Shown here piece after piece: positions 10,101 through 13,656 of a stretch of 13,656 bases of DNA. The DNA is from Chlamydiia bacterium (GTDB lineage Bacteria; Chlamydiota; Chlamydiia; Chlamydiales; FEN-1388). The notes below the pieces were generated by a model, which worked only from the letters and a program-made list of their open reading frames with translations, did no database searches and had not been told where the DNA came from. The stretch spans positions 1 through 13,656 of the forward strand of contig PMZB01000257.1 in NCBI GenBank assembly GCA_003170575.1. The letters are read 5' to 3'. The position numbers were made by a program, and so were the translations under genes. The stretch's first letter is position 1; every line of letters begins with the position of its first letter.

Positions 10101-13100
10101 AGAAAACAAAACATTCTTTACTCATATCGATAGTATCCTTGCTGCTCTTGGTCCTATGGAAGAAGGCGCAGCTTCTCAAGAAAATCTGCAATCATTATAT
10201 GCCCTTCTTCAAACCAAACGTGAGTATGTTGCGGCTGACGAGCCTCATTATCTTGTTTTCGAAGAAGCTTTTGGCCATATTTTGCGAAAAGATCAGATAC
10301 AAAGCCTTGCAACTTTCATGAGCGGTAAATATTCCGCTGAGGTGATGGAGCTCATCATGGGAAGCGGAAAAACTTCTGTCCTGTTTCCTATCCTAGCCTA
10401 CATTATGGCTAAAAATGGCAAACTGCCAATAATGGTGCTCCCAGATAATTTATATCCATCAATGGCCCCAGAAATTGCCCGTATATTCTTGCGCAGTTTT
10501 TCAAAGCATATGTTCTCTTGGGATACGCCTTTGAATGAGTCTATTTCCTTAGAAAAACTGCGCCTTATAGAGCAGGGGATAAAAAGAACATACCGTGAAG
10601 GAGGGGCCATTATATGTAAACCCATAGACATATGTGGGCTATTTTTGGACTTTCTGGCAACCCTTGATCTACCGCAGTCGAAAGAGACAGATGCAAAAAC
10701 TGAACTCTATCAATCAATCTTTACTGAGTTTAAAAAACATGGACGATCTCTGTTTGATGAAGTTGATTCCATCTGGGATGTTTTGAAGCAAAACTTATTA
10801 ACCAACTCTCCGCTTAAACCCATTGATCCTCAAGTGCTTGATGTTTCTACCATGCTGTATGAGCTCTTAGAATCGATCCCCTTGGAAGAAAAAACAAAAG
10901 CCGCATTTACAACAAAGGTTATCCCACAACTCATAAAGAAAGCGGTGAAAAGGCTGTGTGCATGGCCTGATTCCAAGATTCAAGAGGAGGTGAAAAAAAA
11001 TATTCATCTTATTACCGAATACCTCTCTGGAACAAGGTCAGAAAAGGATATCGAATCACTTATTCACTGCCGGGGTGTGCTTGCTGTATGCTATCAACAG
11101 ATACACCAGGTGCTTCCAGAAACCTATCCTCGAATTCTCGGGGTCCATTATGGAGAGGCTGCAGAACCTAATAAGCCATATGCTGTACCATATGAAGGGG
11201 GTTTGCCTACCCCTAGACGCTTTAGCAATGATCTTGAGGAAGTGAGCTGCTCACTTCAACTTTTCATGCAATGCTCTCAAGAGAAACTCCATGATCGGGT
11301 GCAAGAGTGGGTGCAACGTAACAAACTGCTGCTTACTAACGAAATGTTGCTTAACCCTAAGATTACTATCATGGCCTCGCCTAAATTCATCTTCTTAGCC
11401 AATATCCTCGGGGAAGAAATGGCGAAAGAACTCTGCTTTGGGCCGACATCGGCAATAACAAACAAAATACTCGAATCATTTCGAAAAGAACCTGTGAAAA
11501 AGATTCGGTTTATACAAGAAGTCTATTTGCGGGAATTGCAAAGGCCTTCTACCTATCAGCGCGTCAGCTCTCAACTCTATTCGCTCTTGTTTGAGATTTT
11601 TGGATTTTCAGGCATGGTGTGGAATAAAGATACCTACGCCACAGGCGTTCATGCATCAGTCTCGATTGAATCTGTTGGGAAAACTGCAAGTATTCTCCTT
11701 GGTGATGCTCAGCAGCCTGTCAAAGTATTTAGCGATTTAAAAGAAGTAGCTGACCCAAACCATGGGATTATTGACGTTGGAGGAAAGCTTGTTGATTATT
11801 CAGGCCAGGAGATTGCGCAAAGTATTTTGGATAGGAGTGATCCAAACATCATTAAAGGGGTTATTTTCTACGACAAGGAAAAGAAACCTTGTGTGCTTGA
11901 ACGGGGAAAAACCCCTTATCCTCTATCTCAATGTACATTGCCGAAAACCGCCCTTACTGCGTATTGGGCAAAACCATTTACCACAGGCTCAGATCTTCAG
12001 ATATGCCCCACAGCTGAATGCGAGGTTGTTATCAGCAAAGACACCATTCTTCGAGATGTGTTTCAGGGGGTTTGGAGGCCGCGAGGGTTGGGAAGAGGGC
12101 AAAAAGTCCATTTTGCAGTTGATCGGGAAACAGAAAGCATCATACGAACAACGCTGCACATCAAAGATATTCCTCTTACAAATGAACATATTTTAGCTTT
12201 TTCATTGCATAACCAAATTGCCATCCAAGGCCCCAATAATTATCGTGCGTTTAAAGATAAGGCCGAAAGCTTGTTGCAAAAACCTCTTATTGGCATGTTC
12301 CTTTCCCCGGATGCTCGTACCGCATACAAGCGATGCAAAGAGGTGTTTTTTTCTGAAAAGCCAAGAGATCTGTTTCAACTGTATGGAGCCCAAGTACAAA
12401 GATTACCAACAGACACAGCTCTTACGAATACTTGCGATAGGATTGAACACTCTTCCTCTGTTGCTTACCTGAAAGAGAAAGGAGCCCTTCCCACGCTTCA
12501 CGAAGACCTCGAATCTCTTCAATCAATGAAAGCAGTGCTTCCTACACATGTGCAAGATATTCCCGAAGAGATAGGCGCAGGAGTTCAAATACAAGTAGCA
12601 ACGCAGACGCAAACTTCAACGCAAACACTAACGCAGGTTCAGTTTATTTCCAATCCACAAGAGATAAAGAGGGATAAGTTTTTAGATTTCGGTGAATATC
12701 TAGAATCATTAGCAAGCGCCAAAGATTTTTCAGCAGCCACTCCACCATATACTCAGAAAACGATTAAAGAAAATCCTGTAACATCTATACAAAACGTGTT
12801 TGAGCCGGAAAAGGAAACTGCAAAGTACGCATCACTTTTCCCAAATAATTTTTTCGCAAGTCTCAACCTCTTTCCATGTGACGTTGAAGAATTCACTCCC
12901 TTGACGACGTATTGCCAGCCATTTAGCTATATGTTGTATGTTCGAGATACTAAAACAAAGGCCATACATTCAATTCTTCTTAATCAACAAGATGCTGTGG
13001 CCCTTCTTGAAACCTCATTTCCCCAAAAAAAGAGCCGGTATGAGATTGTGCTTGCCAATATCCATTCAGGCGAAATGTTTGCACATGGATCTTCGAAACG

Positions 13101-13500
13101 CCTTAAGACACATCTTGCAAAAGATATGGATTTTCTTATCAGAAGAGTTCAGGCAAAGATGTTATCAGGGAACATGAATCTATCCTTTCAAGAACAAGCG
13201 GCGTTTATTGCTTGGTGTTCCAGTTTAGGAGAGGAGGGGTTTTCCCAGGTGTGGGATTTGTGCCTAAAATATATTGGCGTCACACATCCAGAGGCAAGCG
13301 AAACAATGTGGGTGCTTTACCCCATCATTCAGGATCAGGGCATAAGTGTGACAACAAATTTACTCAAGCAGCTTATAGCAACGCTCCCTCAGGATCCCCA
13401 GCGAGAAATACTCGAACAACATCTTGCATTCTTAGAGAAAAATAAAAAAGTTACAGTTGAGATCATGCAAGACATTCTAAACCTCGCCCAAAAAAGCTGA
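4180..13500 (+). CDS. Giant DUF3638/DUF3645-like SF2 ATPase with possible cysteine protease region
   Basis: This is one intact 3106-residue protein; ATG at 4180 has GAGG 6 nt upstream. The C-terminal third carries an ATPase core resembling SecA/SF2 enzymes: Walker A MGSGKTS (2060-2066, Lys2064), FDEVDS (2192-2197), FSGMVWN (2476-2482), a TTGSD motif (2601-2605) and an arginine-rich motif VI QGVWRPRGLGRGQ (2629-2641). The order and wording, including GVIFYDKEKKPCVLERG (2560-2576), match what I recall of the DUF3638/DUF3645 giant proteins of fungi, plants and other eukaryotes, whose function is largely unknown. Near the N-terminus GGHAIVFEF (350-358), HNTGGG (372-377) and QRSGICTW (455-462) suggest a permuted papain-like active site. 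In between come a beta-rich section (about 1195-1450), TPR-like helices (about 1493-1535) and a coiled coil (about 1868-1910). A Gln/Thr repeat lies at 2803-2821, followed by a mixed C-terminal domain. I see no signal peptide and no convincing membrane helix. It is transcribed away from groES. It could be a cytosolic remodelling factor or a secreted effector; the role is unknown. Confidence 0.85.
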   Translation: MGVLNIGSGSQGVHELAPKPEETLHLLEQLGEMEIILKAPTLKIASEKLLEHGQLATVWQKFANSVLKQLKNMPSKGQQKVAKLIQVIENLQQKSFKIEEESEYTEFKEMIANVGEIIGPPKKTLRVKIITGLTEIAAFFVNFFKKIFGKTAQIPPASLGQEHKIVHLIKDELSRKLDVRQLITGSTARLGKISSRFAHILVSSAKQPPPAHLPKTTETKKAQWDTLLKFPKKPLFHIWDRLFKSPQEVSAKLLFHILGDPIGASEEDLAGYMQIDAWNDFIRLMDTATKAFNCTKEFQPYRKSLEVGVKLGRMIEEGNPGTPKKLKQQISALGKGESLIIPAGWSAMAGGHAIVFEFKKGKTDKDNQLIIHNTGGGIQFHARETIEAKKNVARLVMSGVSTDIFCSPVFLQCLHTLHIPNEEHPWSEKELYEVLLPTLKGTAAELLESPEIETQRSGICTWTSLFSYAATKMRKTTFGEYEKIRLAMGLKVLNDFVFDEKHNLPAHLLLAAKCQQYLSQFLIQAMTSGAITQDEFRYIQEKISAIEVEIQHCRQSIDQKKSILTSTPIPRKATELTIHPKKRLLSMLKKEPAIKQTELPLTKEVAMMPSCEIPSIKDCPVRLREMTNWIKEQTNAENYEEAQYAIEIFSTKLVTFLQSSQDSITSLSKEERAPLFGLLHQLGKMYIENRHRIGWQQKINPYLLPRMVTTCIWLIQAGKILGKDMMEIRDFPLCSSGDKGLGAYSLHDVLNGQEFSSERFQEESLAVQTMRRWEEGDPLSFNVATDSVSLNLRRVNWSEEPFSQFLVKLFQGNGIPLDRRRRYVPGEVWDCLESDQLRALALCADRYTEEAPTGGVPLLDFPFSKNLYEFRQLVDCLPILLANFSSCKQDFDFSTELIVRANPSVIGKADIRKKLHGLESYSMSSSNYDDPLVDQGTNCMIPLGLHPSHDSSRVEELGKTPTFQQCTRPSDRVDIPEKLLQLIRTRDPVQIDTALSIFSSYPELLSKSSWRHFLERVVFSSSSFEAGTSNPIMNTTNLIADFLRSEMVRSRLNNDIYRSIFTVRMARMLSERDPKEALPRKEIEEWCTSIQQYIGVAKEDPNYQDYQHLWHYEYARFLSLDPSCPLDTLISSASIAQRTARPNAPYFYHEANVFLREILDRTDVRDHLAKNPSACINSILNNSCTVWTLKEYPIFESPPFTYEAHTGILSRNEVAVVPIPSTLASNKFFRKLTQDHFPQEVVQQKPGLYVFDVDLDSRITTFRVFVEGQGRQITIQKKIGNDWYECLSNSYELSSYDNPRAFPTGIIEGNYIWCHERDPLLRIEHNGKACYEVDFAYEIKIFLCDEREKRTTTQVLSASCLPEYFLSVEKDEYIIPFSSDGKTISRILFPRIGTDGLSFSYDNKNHLFRRDDAPDQVLLPNQYISSLEGVGHKLVVRDIKTKETTVLLFGHELEAKSYQSAVSTECTFEGPSTNIPIYMLRKEKKDVTPLSSEATAYLAYNLLVEQQYEKSFHVLDALEKTPLSQEILQILQWIATSSPHDTDVKADCIRLKAQAALERQQKLFNRQLPAEKGRKGYEGSYSFYEFRHLAGSLYLTEEEQILLGRRVVPQEITIWKEASQIPASSIVMDKKYAENSDYFFEHHSYGRDSLPSPLDPHLKTFWGFASDLANLEKQKINWSYYWKILQSHAEVSLGINSCSNMDELMLALEIAARSEPSYDSTAAAILLAICKNPEPFFKLPRWHKRQREKTWGTWFTIAQEILTFPAVEEQKKAEEPKIEPKPQPVFHPAEKRGEAFYTKLPSASVDPAITGFQDLPPYSRLLVASQQKTNTLANAQHVIELLPEKSTLSQTASNEFLDAVSHYEEQSTTVTLSLQTKELSEVKAALTTQRDGAKTQAKMLRHKLVSLLYKRREDLLDMTSLQNSMEAAGFTQPSLIQDALFALLRPFPDGFLDLNPALSLEDAASMRAIAIEYLENKTFFTHIDSILAALGPMEEGAASQENLQSLYALLQTKREYVAADEPHYLVFEEAFGHILRKDQIQSLATFMSGKYSAEVMELIMGSGKTSVLFPILAYIMAKNGKLPIMVLPDNLYPSMAPEIARIFLRSFSKHMFSWDTPLNESISLEKLRLIEQGIKRTYREGGAIICKPIDICGLFLDFLATLDLPQSKETDAKTELYQSIFTEFKKHGRSLFDEVDSIWDVLKQNLLTNSPLKPIDPQVLDVSTMLYELLESIPLEEKTKAAFTTKVIPQLIKKAVKRLCAWPDSKIQEEVKKNIHLITEYLSGTRSEKDIESLIHCRGVLAVCYQQIHQVLPETYPRILGVHYGEAAEPNKPYAVPYEGGLPTPRRFSNDLEEVSCSLQLFMQCSQEKLHDRVQEWVQRNKLLLTNEMLLNPKITIMASPKFIFLANILGEEMAKELCFGPTSAITNKILESFRKEPVKKIRFIQEVYLRELQRPSTYQRVSSQLYSLLFEIFGFSGMVWNKDTYATGVHASVSIESVGKTASILLGDAQQPVKVFSDLKEVADPNHGIIDVGGKLVDYSGQEIAQSILDRSDPNIIKGVIFYDKEKKPCVLERGKTPYPLSQCTLPKTALTAYWAKPFTTGSDLQICPTAECEVVISKDTILRDVFQGVWRPRGLGRGQKVHFAVDRETESIIRTTLHIKDIPLTNEHILAFSLHNQIAIQGPNNYRAFKDKAESLLQKPLIGMFLSPDARTAYKRCKEVFFSEKPRDLFQLYGAQVQRLPTDTALTNTCDRIEHSSSVAYLKEKGALPTLHEDLESLQSMKAVLPTHVQDIPEEIGAGVQIQVATQTQTSTQTLTQVQFISNPQEIKRDKFLDFGEYLESLASAKDFSAATPPYTQKTIKENPVTSIQNVFEPEKETAKYASLFPNNFFASLNLFPCDVEEFTPLTTYCQPFSYMLYVRDTKTKAIHSILLNQQDAVALLETSFPQKKSRYEIVLANIHSGEMFAHGSSKRLKTHLAKDMDFLIRRVQAKMLSGNMNLSFQEQAAFIAWCSSLGEEGFSQVWDLCLKYIGVTHPEASETMWVLYPIIQDQGISVTTNLLKQLIATLPQDPQREILEQHLAFLEKNKKVTVEIMQDILNLAQKS
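5182..5649 (+). other. Possible permuted papain-like cysteine protease region in the giant protein
   Basis: This covers residues about 335-490. A His in a small/hydrophobic strand (MAGGHAIVFEF, His352) is followed by Asn373 in IIHNTGGG, then by Gln455 and Cys460 in QRSGICTWTSL. In papain-fold enzymes the order is usually Gln, Cys, His, Asn; here the His-Asn half comes first, as in circularly permuted members. The Gln-x4-Cys-x-Trp spacing and the start of a helix right after the Cys resemble the papain nucleophile site. This is motif reading only, and no family is named with confidence. Confidence 0.45.
10282..12129 (+). other. SF2/SecA-like ATPase core of the giant protein
   Basis: This covers residues about 2035-2650. 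A Gln-containing lead-in (RKDQIQSLATF) precedes Walker A (Lys2064, Thr2065), then a hydrophobic strand IMVLPDNLYP, a strand ending ICKP (2145-2149) and the DEVD Walker B (2193-2196). After a long helical insertion come the second-domain motifs FGFSGMVWN, IIDVGGKLVD (2530-2539), YWAKPFTTGSD and motif VI with Arg2633 and Arg2635. All residues normally needed for ATP hydrolysis are kept, so an active ATPase is likely. Whether the substrate is nucleic acid or protein cannot be told from the sequence. Confidence 0.75.
12586..12642 (+). repeat. Gln/Thr alternating repeat in the giant protein
   Basis: Residues 2803-2821 alternate Gln with Thr, Val, Ile or Ser (for example TQTQTSTQTLTQ). The DNA is a degenerate run of ACGCAG/ACGCAA-type hexamers. 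It probably forms a flexible linker between the ATPase core and the C-terminal domain, and may vary in copy number. Confidence 0.65.
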
Positions 13501-13599
13501 AGTATTCGCGTTCCGTACGCAGTCTCTGGCCTGTGCTAGAGAGCGCGCTACCTTTATTTTTAAGTTTAGTTAAGCAAAGGTATTGTAGATTTTTTTTTA

Positions 13600-13656
13600 C
13601 CACAGAGACCACAGAGCACACAGAGAAAAATTCATTTTTTCCTCTGTGTGCTCTGT
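13600..13656. repeat. Palindromic CACAGAG repeat, cut by the window end
   Basis: The left arm contains three CACAGAG units spaced 9 bp apart (starting at 13601, 13610 and 13619). Positions 13611-13625 are the exact reverse complement of 13642-13656, with A and T runs continuing towards the centre near 13633. The left arm starts 11 bp earlier at 13600, so the right arm probably continues past the window. It lies 100 bp after the giant gene's stop and could act as a REP-like interspersed repeat or a bidirectional terminator. Confidence 0.7.

Noticed and set aside
13549..13598. Possible terminator of the giant gene: TACCTTT (13549-13555) pairs with AAAGGTA (13576-13582), followed by nine T at 13590-13598.
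   Set aside because: The stem is only 7 bp and AT-rich, the loop is 20 nt, and 7 nt separate it from the T-run, so I do not call it.
13600..13630. Regularly spaced CACAGAG units as a CRISPR start.
   Set aside because: Units are 7 bp with 2-bp gaps and form an inverted pair; there are no spacer-sized intervals and no cas genes.

Overview
The window most resembles a chromosomal segment of an amoeba-associated chlamydia outside the Chlamydiaceae (Parachlamydiales-like). The grounds are a linked groES-groEL pair whose GroEL ends in Gly-Met-Glu-Tyr, similar to the Gly-Met-Asp-Tyr end I recall for chlamydial GroEL1, a CIRCE operator for HrcA, and a 3106-residue protein related to eukaryotic DUF3638/DUF3645 giants. 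This placement is an inference; there is no rRNA or other species marker here.

Layout, left to right. A plus-strand gene (66-1346) encodes an unrecognised, highly charged helical protein with a hydrophobic hairpin-like C-terminus. It converges on a small minus-strand gene (1542-1994) that looks like the N-terminal piece of an AsmA/DUF748-type envelope protein. The gap between them is filled almost entirely by a 170-bp near-perfect inverted repeat (1371-1540) with the form of a MITE. The minus-strand gene follows groEL (2037-3668) and groES (3686-3997) in the same direction, with a strong GC hairpin (2005-2028) in between. Upstream of groES, a CIRCE-type operator (4076-4102) lies midway in a 182-bp divergent intergenic region. 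The other side of that region starts the giant gene (4180-13500), which occupies two thirds of the window. The last 156 bp hold no gene but contain the start of a palindromic CACAGAG repeat that runs off the end.

How the parts relate. GroES and GroEL form the general chaperonin and are presumably repressed by HrcA. The giant protein has a C-terminal SF2/SecA-like ATPase core (Walker A, a DEVD Walker B and an arginine-rich motif VI). In its N-terminal part it has a possible circularly permuted papain-like cysteine protease site (His352, Asn373, Gln455, Cys460). Because CIRCE is equidistant from both start codons, heat-shock co-regulation of the giant gene with the chaperonin is possible but unproven. 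The giant gene is the best candidate for undescribed biology in this window.
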